Shown here in pieces: positions 34,680 through 43,213 of a DNA stretch of 64,000 nucleotides. The stretch's first letter is position 1. Each line of letters begins with the position of its first letter. Source of the stretch: an uncultured Pelagibacteraceae bacterium (lineage in GTDB: Bacteria; Pseudomonadota; Alphaproteobacteria; Pelagibacterales; Pelagibacteraceae); assembly GCA_902594865.1 (NCBI GenBank), contig CACJNV010000004.1, forward strand, positions 1-64,000, in the 5' to 3' direction. Made by a program: the position numbers and the translations under genes. The notes below the pieces were generated by a model that saw nothing but the letters and a program-made list of their open reading frames with translations, had not been told where the DNA came from and did not search any database.

Positions 34680-35410
34680 TAATTTTTATAATTTGAATGT
34701 TCTCTCTCTAGTTTTCTTAATAAAGCAGCCCACTCTGTTTTTCCATCATAATTATAATCATCAGAGTCACTCATATTTTCCCAAAAATATGCAGCTTTCT
34801 GTTTATCTATTTCATGTTTGTTTAAACCCATGGCAAGATTTTTTACCTGAACTGAACATGCTTGCTCCAGATAATAAGCTCTGAAAAATGCTTCTGCTGC
34901 AGTTTTTCCTACTGTGTAATATCCATGATTTCTTGTAATCAAAATATCATGTTTGCTAATAAGGTTTTCAAACTTGCTTCCAAATTCTTTGTCCTCAACA
35001 AATTCATAATCAATATATCCAACAAGATGATTTAAATAGACTGCGGCCTGTGAAAGATACATCAAACCTTCTTTGGTGCCTCCAACTGCCATTACATCGT
35101 TAGCATGTCCGTGAACATAAAAATTTACATCATTTCTTTTATTAAAAATCCATTGAGCAAGATTAATACATCCATCATTTAACCAAGGTCCGTCTGAATC
35201 TAATTTTTTTCCGTTTTGATCAATTTTAACTAAAGATGAAGCGGTAATTTCTTCATAAAACATTCCATATGGATGAACGAAAGAACAATTCTTATCTTCA
35301 GCAGATCTTGCCCCTGCACATTGGTTAGCAAGGTCTGTCATACCGTACATATGTAAAATTCTATATAGAGCGGATAACTCTAGTCGCACATCTTTATCTG
35401 TTTGCGCCAT
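34679..35410 (-). CDS. Class II aldolase/adducin domain protein
   Basis: This is a 243-residue zinc aldolase-type protein: NFYVHGHANDVMAVGG gives the HxH pair, RNHGYYTVGKTAAEAFFRAYYLE the third His, and ANQCAGARSAE plus FVHPYGMFYEEI the substrate region. Proteins of this group include fuculose-phosphate aldolase relatives and many of unknown function. It is the first gene of a two-gene unit with the BBOX-like oxygenase. An aldol cleavage acting with a hydroxylase recalls the trimethyllysine route (hydroxylation, then aldol cleavage), but class II aldolases are not the known enzyme there. Confidence 0.82.
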   Translation of the reverse strand: MAQTDKDVRLELSALYRILHMYGMTDLANQCAGARSAEDKNCSFVHPYGMFYEEITASSLVKIDQNGKKLDSDGPWLNDGCINLAQWIFNKRNDVNFYVHGHANDVMAVGGTKEGLMYLSQAAVYLNHLVGYIDYEFVEDKEFGSKFENLISKHDILITRNHGYYTVGKTAAEAFFRAYYLEQACSVQVKNLAMGLNKHEIDKQKAAYFWENMSDSDDYNYDGKTEWAALLRKLEREHSNYKN

Positions 35411-35485
35411 ATATAAAATTCTTATTTAAAAAATAAGTAAAAGCAAATAAATACAACCGTAATTTCTTAAGACAATTATAAGTTG

Positions 35486-35491
35486 TATAAT
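35486..35491 (+). promoter_or_regulatory. Candidate -10 box for the ProV-like/thioesterase unit
   Basis: An exact TATAAT lies 45 bases before the ProV-like ATG, in the 125-base divergent spacer 35411-35535. No convincing -35 is present 17 bases upstream. Nothing else is obvious in this spacer. Confidence 0.3.
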
Positions 35492-35535
35492 ATTTGTTTT
35501 ACATATGATGATTGTAACTGTTAGAACATTACATC

Positions 35536-36561
35536 ATGTCAAAAATTGAGATCAACAACGTATACAAAATTTTTGGAAACAACCCATCTTCTGTACTGCC
35601 AATGGTAAAAGAAGGTGCAACAAAAGATGAAATTTTAGAGCAAACAGGTCATACCGTTGGATTAGATAATGTTTCACTTAAAATTGAAGAAGGAGAAACC
35701 TTTGTTTGCATGGGTTTATCAGGATCAGGGAAATCAACACTAATAAGACATCTAAATAGACTAATCGATCCAACTGATGGCGAAATTTTAGTTGAGGGCA
35801 CGAATGTAATGTCACTTGATAAAGATAAGCTTATTGAATTTAGAAGACATAAAATGAGCATGGTGTTTCAAAGATTTGGGTTATTCCCGCATAAAACAGT
35901 AATTCAAAATGTTGGGTATGGACTAGAAATGCAAGGGAAAAGTGAAGATGAAAGAAATAAAATCTCAATGGAAAAAATTGATGCAGTTGGTCTAACTGGT
36001 TTTGAAAATCAATACCCTGCTCAATTATCAGGGGGAATGCAGCAACGTGTTGGTTTAGCAAGAGCATTAGCTACTGATACGGATATCATGTTAATGGATG
36101 AAGCTTTCAGCGCTCTAGATCCTCTGATTAGAAGTGATATGCAAAAGCAATTAATTGATCTTCAAGCAGAACTAAAAAAAACAATTGTATTTATTACTCA
36201 TGATCTAGATGAATCATTAAGATTGGGTGATCATATCGGGATATTAAACTCTGGAAAATTAGTCCAAGTAGGAACTCCCGAGGAAATTATCATGAATCCT
36301 GCTGATGATTATGTAAAAGCTTTTGTAAAAGATGTGAATAGAGCAAAAGTTATCAAGGCAAAAATCATTATGAAAACTGCTGATAAAGCTAATGACATAG
36401 ATAAATCAAACTTAATAAAAGTAAATGAAGATGAATTTATAGAGGATTTTTTACCAAAAATCGTATGCTCTGATTCAAATTGTGAAGTGGTTGATAAAAG
36501 TGGAAATGTAAAGGGATACATTTCAAATCAAGAATTACAGTCTTCATTAACAAGATCATAA
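35536..36561 (+). CDS. proV: ProV/OpuAA-type quaternary-amine ABC ATPase (orphan)
   Basis: This is 341 residues: Walker A (GLSGSGKSTLIRHL), Q-loop (FQRFGLFPHKTVIQNVGYGLE), signature (LSGGMQQRVGLARAL), Walker B (IMLMDEAFSALDPLI) and switch region (ITHDLDESLRLGDH). The N-terminal KIFGNNPSSVLPMVKEGATKDEI matches glycine betaine/carnitine/choline importers. The C-terminal 65 residues hold only a partial CBS-like region. No ProW or ProX gene is adjacent, so it must pair with a permease elsewhere. The thioesterase follows by one base. Confidence 0.85.
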   Translation: MSKIEINNVYKIFGNNPSSVLPMVKEGATKDEILEQTGHTVGLDNVSLKIEEGETFVCMGLSGSGKSTLIRHLNRLIDPTDGEILVEGTNVMSLDKDKLIEFRRHKMSMVFQRFGLFPHKTVIQNVGYGLEMQGKSEDERNKISMEKIDAVGLTGFENQYPAQLSGGMQQRVGLARALATDTDIMLMDEAFSALDPLIRSDMQKQLIDLQAELKKTIVFITHDLDESLRLGDHIGILNSGKLVQVGTPEEIIMNPADDYVKAFVKDVNRAKVIKAKIIMKTADKANDIDKSNLIKVNEDEFIEDFLPKIVCSDSNCEVVDKSGNVKGYISNQELQSSLTRS

Positions 36562-36562
36562 A

Positions 36563-37024
36563 GTGTTATTAAAAAATTTCGAAGTAAAAAAGGAATGGGT
36601 TGATTACAACAATCACATGAACATGGCTTATTATGTTCTTGTTTTTGATCAAGCATGGGAAGTTGCACTTGAAAAATTTAAAATGGGAGGAACTGCAGCA
36701 AAAAATCTTGATAGAAGTACTATGGTTGTTGAAACAAATACTAAATATTTAAATGAAGTTAAAGAAGGTGAAAAAGTAAATGTTAATCTAACCTATTTCG
36801 ACTATGACAAAAAAAGACTTCATTTAAAAATGGAAATGATTTCTCAAAAAACTAATAAAATTTCAGCCTCTATGGAATGGATATCGCTTTATATAGATTT
36901 AAGTAAAAGGAAAGTCACAGAATTTGAGGAAGAAAAAGTAAAATTAATGAGAGACTTTATTGAACAAAATAAGTCAAAATTTTCAAACGAGGGTCTTCTA
37001 TTCACTTCTAAATTGAAGAAATAA
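36563..37024 (+). CDS. Hotdog-fold acyl-CoA thioesterase (4HBT, betainyl-CoA thioesterase-like)
   Basis: A GTG start one base after the ATPase stop gives 153 residues. The hotdog-fold signature is at the N-terminus (KKEWVDYNNHMNMAYYVLVFDQAWE), with the catalytic Asp in VDYNNHMN. Small thioesterases beginning this way are found in carnitine degradation (CdhB, betainyl-CoA to glycine betaine). The coupling to a quaternary-amine ATPase, and the nearby butyrobetaine-hydroxylase-like gene, support that reading. A generic YbgC-like thioesterase is the alternative. Confidence 0.78.
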   Translation: MLLKNFEVKKEWVDYNNHMNMAYYVLVFDQAWEVALEKFKMGGTAAKNLDRSTMVVETNTKYLNEVKEGEKVNVNLTYFDYDKKRLHLKMEMISQKTNKISASMEWISLYIDLSKRKVTEFEEEKVKLMRDFIEQNKSKFSNEGLLFTSKLKK

Positions 37025-37064
37025 TTAAATTTTCGAGAGATTTTTTTTTTGATATAGGTGCATA

Positions 37065-38018
37065 ATGAGCACTGATAATAACTCAAAAGGAATTCTTTTA
37101 ATAATTGCGGCAATGACTTTGTTTGCAATGCAGGATTCTTTAATTAAATTTATTTTTGAAAAAGCGGCACTTTATGAAATCTTCTTTGGAAGATATTTTG
37201 TTGCTGCAATTTTGCTATTTTGTTACATTAAATTTAGAGGTCAAAAAGTTTCTTTAAAAACCTATTATCCTTTTTTAACATTTATTAGAGTAATTCTTCA
37301 TTTTTTAGCCTTTTCTGCATTCTTTATTTCTTTAACCTATATGCCTTTAGCTACAGCAAATGCTTTATTTTTCTCATGTCCATTTTTCGTCTCAATTTTT
37401 GCAAAATTTTTTTTGAAAGAATTTATTGGTATAAGGAGATGGTCTGCAATTGTGTTTGGTTTTATTGGTGTATTTATTGTTTTAAATCCAAACTTTGAAG
37501 ATTTTGAATATAAAAGTCTACTACCAGTCCTGTGCGCATTTTTTTATGCAGCTTCAATGACAATAACAAAATATACATCTGATAAAGATGACGTTAATAC
37601 TCAACTTTTTTATTTCTACCTAATAGCACTAATACTTTGTGGTATTATCTTCGTTTTTATGGGCAATGGTCAACTTAACGATCCAAATTTTGACCCCACT
37701 ACGCAATTTATATTTAGAGAATGGTTTTCAAACTTTGATTATACTTGGAAGTTTATTTTATTTTTTGGTTTTGCTGCATCGATTGCTTTTGTATGTATTT
37801 TTTCAGCGTATATAGTTGCTTCACCATCTGTTGTTTCATTGTTCGAATATTCTTTAATTATAATGTCTATGATTCCTGGTTATTTTCTATTTAACGAAAT
37901 TCCTTCAGCTAGAACCTTCATTGGAGTTGCGTGCATAATAGCAGCTGGAATTTATATTTATATGAGAGAGCGAGTTAGAGATCAATATATTGCAACTGAA
38001 ACTCCGGTAAGAAGATGA
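37065..38018 (+). CDS. EamA/DMT family permease
   Basis: This is 317 residues with ten predicted membrane segments and two EamA domains (GILLIIAAMTLFAMQDSLIKFI at the start of the first). The tail is RERVRDQYIATETPVRR. It overlaps the following oxygenase by 4 nt (ATGA) and lies 40 bases after the thioesterase, so the three may be co-transcribed. The substrate is unknown. Confidence 0.87.
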   Translation: MSTDNNSKGILLIIAAMTLFAMQDSLIKFIFEKAALYEIFFGRYFVAAILLFCYIKFRGQKVSLKTYYPFLTFIRVILHFLAFSAFFISLTYMPLATANALFFSCPFFVSIFAKFFLKEFIGIRRWSAIVFGFIGVFIVLNPNFEDFEYKSLLPVLCAFFYAASMTITKYTSDKDDVNTQLFYFYLIALILCGIIFVFMGNGQLNDPNFDPTTQFIFREWFSNFDYTWKFILFFGFAASIAFVCIFSAYIVASPSVVSLFEYSLIIMSMIPGYFLFNEIPSARTFIGVACIIAAGIYIYMRERVRDQYIATETPVRR

Positions 38019-38983
38019 GTAAAAGCTATATACCTTCAATCAATATATCTTCTCTAATTAAAAATAATTTTGAAACCCAAAATGCATTTAAAACAATTAA
38101 AGAAATTGAAAAAGCTTGTATCAATATAGGTTTTTTTCAAATTACCGGTCATGGAATTAATCTAAAAGAAATTAAAAAAACATGCGAAGTTGGGAATAAA
38201 TTTTTTAATTTACCAGACAGTAAGAAAAGAAAATTATCGCCTAAAAAATGGAATAAAAAAAATAAAAATTTATACAGAGGATATTTTCCTAATGATGTGA
38301 ACGGAAAAGAAGGTTTAGATATAGGTGATTTAAAAGTAACTAAAAAATATTCTTCAAATCTAAATAATCAATACATAGAATTTCTTAATCTAGATGAGTG
38401 TTTTAAAAAAAGTTCAATAAATATTTTAAACAAATATTTCGATAATATTTATAGATTGAGTGAAACTTTATTTAAAAGTGTGATAAAACTTAATAAAAAA
38501 AATCCTGATATTTCTAATGTAGCTTTTTCAAGATTAAAAACATTAAGTACATTAAGATTTAATTATTATCCTAATCAAACAAAACCGGTAGAAATATCTA
38601 AACAAGATGGGGTTGCGCTTGGATGTGAAACACATGTTGATAGTGGTATATTCACAATTCTTTACCAAGATAGAAAAGGTGGATTGCAGGTACAAAATAG
38701 AAAAAATAAAAAATGGTATGATGTACCATTTAACAAAAAAGCTTTTGTGGTAAACACTGGTAGAGCATTGGAGTTTTTAAGCAAAGGAAAATTTAAAGCA
38801 ACTAATCACAGAGTTTTGTGGAATAAAAGTAAGAGACTCTCTGTTCCTTTTTTTTTTGAACCTTCCTATGATTTCAAAATGAACCAATCATTTTTAAATG
38901 GAAGCAAATTCAAAAATAATGGTCCAATTTATGAGAAATTTCTTAACAAATCCTTAAAGAAATTTATTGAATATCAACGCTAG
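38015..38983 (+). CDS. Isopenicillin-N-synthase-like Fe(II)/2OG oxygenase
   Basis: This is 322 residues: an N-terminal non-haem dioxygenase domain (FQITGHGI) and a C-terminal 2OG-Fe(II) domain with iron ligands in ETHVDSGIFTILYQD and KATNHRVLWN, and the 2OG arginine in RLSVPFFFEPS. The LRFNYYPNQ segment is typical of the plant/bacterial IPNS-like superfamily. It oxidises a small molecule of unknown identity. It is translationally coupled to the DMT permease, hinting that the permease handles its substrate or product. Confidence 0.85.
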   Translation: MSKSYIPSINISSLIKNNFETQNAFKTIKEIEKACINIGFFQITGHGINLKEIKKTCEVGNKFFNLPDSKKRKLSPKKWNKKNKNLYRGYFPNDVNGKEGLDIGDLKVTKKYSSNLNNQYIEFLNLDECFKKSSINILNKYFDNIYRLSETLFKSVIKLNKKNPDISNVAFSRLKTLSTLRFNYYPNQTKPVEISKQDGVALGCETHVDSGIFTILYQDRKGGLQVQNRKNKKWYDVPFNKKAFVVNTGRALEFLSKGKFKATNHRVLWNKSKRLSVPFFFEPSYDFKMNQSFLNGSKFKNNGPIYEKFLNKSLKKFIEYQR

Positions 38984-39088
38984 TAATAATAAAGTTTAAC
39001 TATAAAGCGATACATAACTCGTCGTTAAATTCAAAAATTTACGAAAGTGGGATCGGTCGTCTTTAAATTAATTTTTAAAGGAGGCTTT
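38984..39088 (+). promoter_or_regulatory. Possible structured 5' leader of the flavin monooxygenase operon
   Basis: This 105-base spacer holds a near-perfect hairpin (TCG-TAAATT with one bulged T against AATTTACGA, loop CAAA, about 39017-39040). A second stem pairs CTTTAAA (39061-39067) with TTTAAAG (39074-39080). The latter partner overlaps the start of a perfect AAAGGAGG ribosome site, so alternative pairing could hide it. I do not recognise a known riboswitch class; the evidence is only pairing potential in AT-rich sequence. Confidence 0.35.
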
Positions 39089-40255
39089 ATGAACTTTGGA
39101 TATTTTTGTAATACTACTAATTGGGATAAAAAACCTTATACCCAACTTCTAGACGAAGCTAGAGAAATCACTGAATATTGTGATCAAAATAATTGGAATT
39201 CTATTTGGTATACTGAACATCATTTTAATCATGAGGGAATGGAGTCTTGCACTAATCCACTAATGATGTGTACTGATGCTGCTGCAAGAACTAAAAATAT
39301 TCGTTTAGGACAAGCTTGCAACGTAATAACATTTCATAATCCTATAAGACTTGCAGAAGATATTGCTACCCTTGACCAAATGTCAAAAGGAAGAGTGGAA
39401 GTTGGTATTGGAAGAGGAGTTTATGGAAGAGAAGCCATTAACATGAACAAAGAAGCTGACTTAAAAGATCAAGCAAAAAATTTTAGACTATTTTCTGAAA
39501 CATTGGACATAATGAAAAAAGCTTGGTCTGAGGACTTCTTTTCTCACCAAGGTGAATTCTATACTTATCCCTCACCAAATTTTATTTGGCAGCACGATAT
39601 GAGTCCTCCTAGAGAAAATGTAGTAGATTTAAAAACAAATGAATTAAAACAAATATCTGTTTTACCAAAACCTTATCAAAAACCCTTTCCACCAATTTCT
39701 CAAGTTGTTGATGGAGAAAGATCAATTCAGTGGGCAGCAGAAAATGGACTTAACACAATTATGTGGATCCCTACTGTAAAAGCTTTGAAAAAAAGATTTG
39801 AAATTTATAAAGAGGCAAAATCTAAAGCTGAAAATAGAGATGTGCCACTGGGTGAAGGTATTAGTTTGGTTAGAGATATGTTTGTTGCAGAAACTATGGA
39901 AGAGGCTGAAAAAATGGCTGGAGAACACATAGTTAATTATATGAGATGGGTTTGCCATTGGAGAGGATTGGGAAATCATATGGATCCAGATGAAAAATTA
40001 CCAGAGACAAAAAATAAGCTAGATTTATTAAATTATGAATTTCTTCATAAAAGAAATCTTTTATTTGGAACACCTGAGTTTGTAATAGAAAAAATAAAAG
40101 AACTTCAACAAGAATTAAATCTTCAAAATTTACAAGTCTGGTCAAACTTTCCAGGTATCAAACATGAAGACTGTATGAGAAGTATCAAGTTGTTTACAGA
40201 AGAAGTTATTCCAAATATAAAACCAATAGATACGAACATTCAAAGAGCTAGCTAA
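39089..40255 (+). CDS. Luciferase-like (LLM class) flavin-dependent monooxygenase
   Basis: The ATG at 39089 sits eight bases after the AAAGGAGG ribosome site; an in-frame GTG at 39047 is rejected. The 388-residue product has the LLM pattern: MNFGYF at strand 1, SIWYTEHHFN, IRLGQACNVITFHNPIRLAEDIATLDQMSKGRVEVGIGRGVYGRE. A C-terminal FGTPEFVIEKIKEL completes the family pattern. These enzymes use reduced flavin to hydroxylate, cleave or do Baeyer-Villiger insertions. It leads a four-gene catabolic unit with a binding protein behind it. The substrate is unknown. Confidence 0.88.
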   Translation: MNFGYFCNTTNWDKKPYTQLLDEAREITEYCDQNNWNSIWYTEHHFNHEGMESCTNPLMMCTDAAARTKNIRLGQACNVITFHNPIRLAEDIATLDQMSKGRVEVGIGRGVYGREAINMNKEADLKDQAKNFRLFSETLDIMKKAWSEDFFSHQGEFYTYPSPNFIWQHDMSPPRENVVDLKTNELKQISVLPKPYQKPFPPISQVVDGERSIQWAAENGLNTIMWIPTVKALKKRFEIYKEAKSKAENRDVPLGEGISLVRDMFVAETMEEAEKMAGEHIVNYMRWVCHWRGLGNHMDPDEKLPETKNKLDLLNYEFLHKRNLLFGTPEFVIEKIKELQQELNLQNLQVWSNFPGIKHEDCMRSIKLFTEEVIPNIKPIDTNIQRAS

Positions 40256-40258
40256 TTA

Positions 40259-40843
40259 ATGGATTTAAAACTTAGAAAATTTGCAAAATTTGTAGATAAA
40301 ACTTTTATTGAAGGTGGAAAAAAAGCAAAAGAACCTGTTCTATTAGTCTCCGTTGCAGCTGTTATAGAAAATCCTTGGGCTGGAAAAGGTTTTGTAGAAG
40401 ATTTAAAACCAGAAATACTAGATCTTGCACCTCAATTAGGAGATCTTTTAGTGCCAGAGTTAACAAAAGAAATTGGATCAGGTGAAAAAATTTTAGCTTA
40501 TGGAAAGGCTGCTATGGTTGGATTAAATGGTGAGATAGAACATGCGTCTGCATTTATTCATACTTTAAGATTTGGAAATAAATTTAGAGATGCCGTTAGT
40601 GGAACTTCCTATTTAAGTTTTACAAATACCAGAGGACCTGCGGGTGCAAAAATTTCAATTCCAATGATGCATAAAACTGATGCTGGATTAAGACCTTTTT
40701 ATCTAACACATGAATTTACAATTCATGATGCACCTAATGAAGATGAAATAGTTGTTGCAATTGGAGGCGCTCCAACTGGACGAGCTCATGCAAGAACGGG
40801 TGATAGATATCAAGATATGAAAGAGATGGGCATCGATAACTAA
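40259..40843 (+). CDS. Amino acid synthesis family protein (PF06684/DUF1185)
   Basis: This is a 194-residue protein with the family features AAVIENPWAGKGFVEDLKP, GKAAMVGLNGEIEHASAFIHTLRFGNKFRDA and VAIGGAPTGRAHARTGDRYQDM. Despite the family name, no reaction is firmly established to my knowledge; a metal- or flavin-linked role in ring or amide chemistry is a guess. It lies three bases after the monooxygenase and three bases before the hydrolase. Confidence 0.82.
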   Translation: MDLKLRKFAKFVDKTFIEGGKKAKEPVLLVSVAAVIENPWAGKGFVEDLKPEILDLAPQLGDLLVPELTKEIGSGEKILAYGKAAMVGLNGEIEHASAFIHTLRFGNKFRDAVSGTSYLSFTNTRGPAGAKISIPMMHKTDAGLRPFYLTHEFTIHDAPNEDEIVVAIGGAPTGRAHARTGDRYQDMKEMGIDN

Positions 40844-40846
40844 TTG

Positions 40847-41632
40847 ATGTCTTACAATTTTGATAACGATCAAAATCATTATTATTTTAATAATAAGAAT
40901 TCTTTACCAATAATCTTTATTCACGGTGTTGGTTTAAATCAACAAATGTGGAAACCACAAATTGAATTTTTTAAGAACAATTCCTTTATAACTTATGATC
41001 TGTTGGGACATGGAAAAACACCTTTTAAAAAGCCAAATTTATCAATGGAAAATTTTACTGATCAATTATCAAATTTAGTAAAAAACCTAAAGATAGAGAA
41101 ATTCAATTTAATTGGTTTTTCTATCGGATCTTTGATTGCAATTGAATTTGCTTCAAAATATGAAAATTATTTAAATTCTTTAACTCTAATATCAACTACA
41201 TATCAAAGGACAGCAGAGGAAAGACAAAATGTAATTGATAGAGTGAATTTGGCAAAAAAAAATATGCCAATATCTCAAATGGCAATGAAGAGATGGTTTT
41301 CAGATAAATACCTTGAACAAAATCCTGAGCTATATGATGAGTTTATGAAAATTCTTAACAAGAAAGGAATTGATCAAGAAAATTTTATTAAATCTTATGA
41401 GGTATTTGCAAACTATCAGGACAATCTTGAAAATATAAAAAATATAAAAACAAATACTTTAATAATAGCAGGATCGGATGATCCAGGATCTACACCTGAT
41501 ATGTCTAAAAATTTAAATAAAGATATAGAAAATTCAACATATGTTGAAATCAAAAATGGAAAACATCTATGCACTATTGAATATGCAGACGAAGTAAATA
41601 ATGCAATAATAAAACATATAAATAATGCCTGA
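40847..41632 (+). CDS. Alpha/beta hydrolase (enol-lactonase-like)
   Basis: The ATG at 40847 (rather than the TTG three bases upstream) gives 261 residues. It has the oxyanion motif IFIHGVGLNQQMW, nucleophile elbow LIGFSIGSL (Ser), Asp in AGSDDPGSTP and His in NGKHLCTIEY. The cap is helical. It resembles 3-oxoadipate enol-lactonase and RutD-like hydrolases, and could open a lactone or ester made by the monooxygenase. It overlaps the ALDH gene by 8 nt. Confidence 0.83.
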   Translation: MSYNFDNDQNHYYFNNKNSLPIIFIHGVGLNQQMWKPQIEFFKNNSFITYDLLGHGKTPFKKPNLSMENFTDQLSNLVKNLKIEKFNLIGFSIGSLIAIEFASKYENYLNSLTLISTTYQRTAEERQNVIDRVNLAKKNMPISQMAMKRWFSDKYLEQNPELYDEFMKILNKKGIDQENFIKSYEVFANYQDNLENIKNIKTNTLIIAGSDDPGSTPDMSKNLNKDIENSTYVEIKNGKHLCTIEYADEVNNAIIKHINNA

Positions 41633-43106
41633 ATTAAAAAAATATCAAATGTTTATAGATGGTCAGTGGGTAGACTCTGATACAAAAAAAACTTTTGAAA
41701 CTTTAAATCCAGAAAATAATAAACCTTGGGCTACAGTTCCTGAAGCTAGCACAAATGATGTAGATAAAGCTGTAAAAGCTGCACAAAAAGCTTTTGAAGG
41801 TGAATGGCCAAAGATGATTGCAAGAGATAGAGCAAAATATTTAAGAGCAATAGGAAATAAACTTAGAGAAAATTCTGAATTATTAGGAAAGATTGAAACA
41901 ATTGATACAGGAAAACTTTACAGAGAAACTTATCAACAAGCAAAATACATTGCTGAATATTATGATTACTATGCAGGTTTAGCTGACAAAGTTGAAGGAA
42001 CAGTTCTTCCAATAGATAAACCAAATATTCAAGCGATCACAACAAGAATTCCAATAGGTGTTATTGCAGCTATCATTCCTTGGAATTCTCAAATGTTTTT
42101 AACTGCAACAAAAGTCGCTCCTGCTTTAGCTATGGGTAATACAGTAGTAATTAAATGTTCTGAACTAGCACCAGCAACTATGTTTGAATTTGCAAAGTTA
42201 GTTGAAGAAACTGGAATACCAAAAGGTGTTGTAAATGTAGTTTCTGGGTTTGGAGATCCATGTGGTAAAGCTTTAACTACTCACAACTTAGTTGAGAAAG
42301 TAGCTTTTACAGGAGGCCCTGAAACTGCAAGGCATATAATTAGAAACTCTGCAGAAAATTTATCTGAGGTAAGTTTAGAATTAGGAGGCAAAAGTCCTGT
42401 TGCTGTTTTTGATGATGCTAAACAAGAAAATGCAATTAATGGAATAACTGCTGGAATATTTGGAGCAAGTGGTCAAAGTTGTATAGCAGGTTCAAGGTTG
42501 TACTTACAAAAAGGAATTTATAACGAATTTTTAGATAAGTTAGCATCAAGAGCAGAAAAAATTAAAATAGGTGCTCCAATGGATTCTGATACTGAAATGG
42601 GTCCCTTAAGTAACTTTAAACAATTAGAAGTAATAGAAAAAAATATTAAATTAACTGTTGAACAAGGTGGAAAAATTAAATGTGGTGGTAAAAGACATCC
42701 TTTTTCAAATGAAGGTTATTATTTTCCGCCAACAATTATTGAGTGTGAAAATCATAATTTACCGGCTGCTGAAAATGAGCTTTTTGGCCCTGTATTATCA
42801 GTAATGAAATTTGACACTGAAAAAGAGGTAATTGAATTAATGAACGACAATCAATATGGTCTTTCTTCGGGTGTTTATACTAGTGATCTCGCAAGAGGAA
42901 TGAGGGTGTCTAATGCTATCCGGGCAGGTATAACATTTGTAAATACTTACAGATTAATTTCACCATCTGCACCATTTGGAGGAATTAAAGATAGTGGATA
43001 TGGAAAAGAGGCTGGAATTGAATCAATTAAAGACTACACACGGGTAAAAACAACTTGGTTCTATACATCTGATGAACCTTCTCTAGACCCTTTCTCAATA
43101 AGATAA
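41625..43106 (+). CDS. NAD(P)-dependent aldehyde dehydrogenase
   Basis: This is a 493-residue ALDH with Glu in VSLELGGKSPVAVF, catalytic Cys in GASGQSCIAGSRL, TRIPIGVIAAIIPWNSQMFLTATKVAPALAMGNTVV and APFGGIKDSGYGKE. The sequence differs clearly from the paralogous pair at 17647 and 32114; it is closer to hydroxymuconic-semialdehyde/betaine-aldehyde-type enzymes. It is the last enzyme of the monooxygenase unit and would oxidise the aldehyde released by hydrolysis. Confidence 0.92.
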   Translation: MPELKKYQMFIDGQWVDSDTKKTFETLNPENNKPWATVPEASTNDVDKAVKAAQKAFEGEWPKMIARDRAKYLRAIGNKLRENSELLGKIETIDTGKLYRETYQQAKYIAEYYDYYAGLADKVEGTVLPIDKPNIQAITTRIPIGVIAAIIPWNSQMFLTATKVAPALAMGNTVVIKCSELAPATMFEFAKLVEETGIPKGVVNVVSGFGDPCGKALTTHNLVEKVAFTGGPETARHIIRNSAENLSEVSLELGGKSPVAVFDDAKQENAINGITAGIFGASGQSCIAGSRLYLQKGIYNEFLDKLASRAEKIKIGAPMDSDTEMGPLSNFKQLEVIEKNIKLTVEQGGKIKCGGKRHPFSNEGYYFPPTIIECENHNLPAAENELFGPVLSVMKFDTEKEVIELMNDNQYGLSSGVYTSDLARGMRVSNAIRAGITFVNTYRLISPSAPFGGIKDSGYGKEAGIESIKDYTRVKTTWFYTSDEPSLDPFSIR

Positions 43107-43147
43107 TCTGTATCAATTAACCCATCAAAAATAGGATAATTTTGTCA

Positions 43148-43176
43148 TTGAATATTGATTGTATTCATACTTAAAT
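43148..43176 (+). promoter_or_regulatory. Candidate sigma70 promoter for the binding-protein gene
   Basis: TTGAAT (43148-43153) and TTAAAT (43171-43176) are 17 bases apart and about 38 bases before the ATG. Overlapping alternatives exist in this AT-rich spacer. Confidence 0.35.
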
Positions 43177-43213
43177 TGGCTTTTATAAATTGTTAACAAT
43201 AAAGAGGAAGATA

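Noticed and set aside
35505..35549. Short frame with two ATGs (14 residues) before the ProV-like gene
   Set aside because: No ribosome site, and it runs into the ProV-like gene in another frame; most likely chance.
39047..39088. GTG start for the flavin monooxygenase
   Set aside because: The perfect ribosome site AAAGGAGG lies between it and the ATG at 39089, and the protein family begins at MNFGYF.
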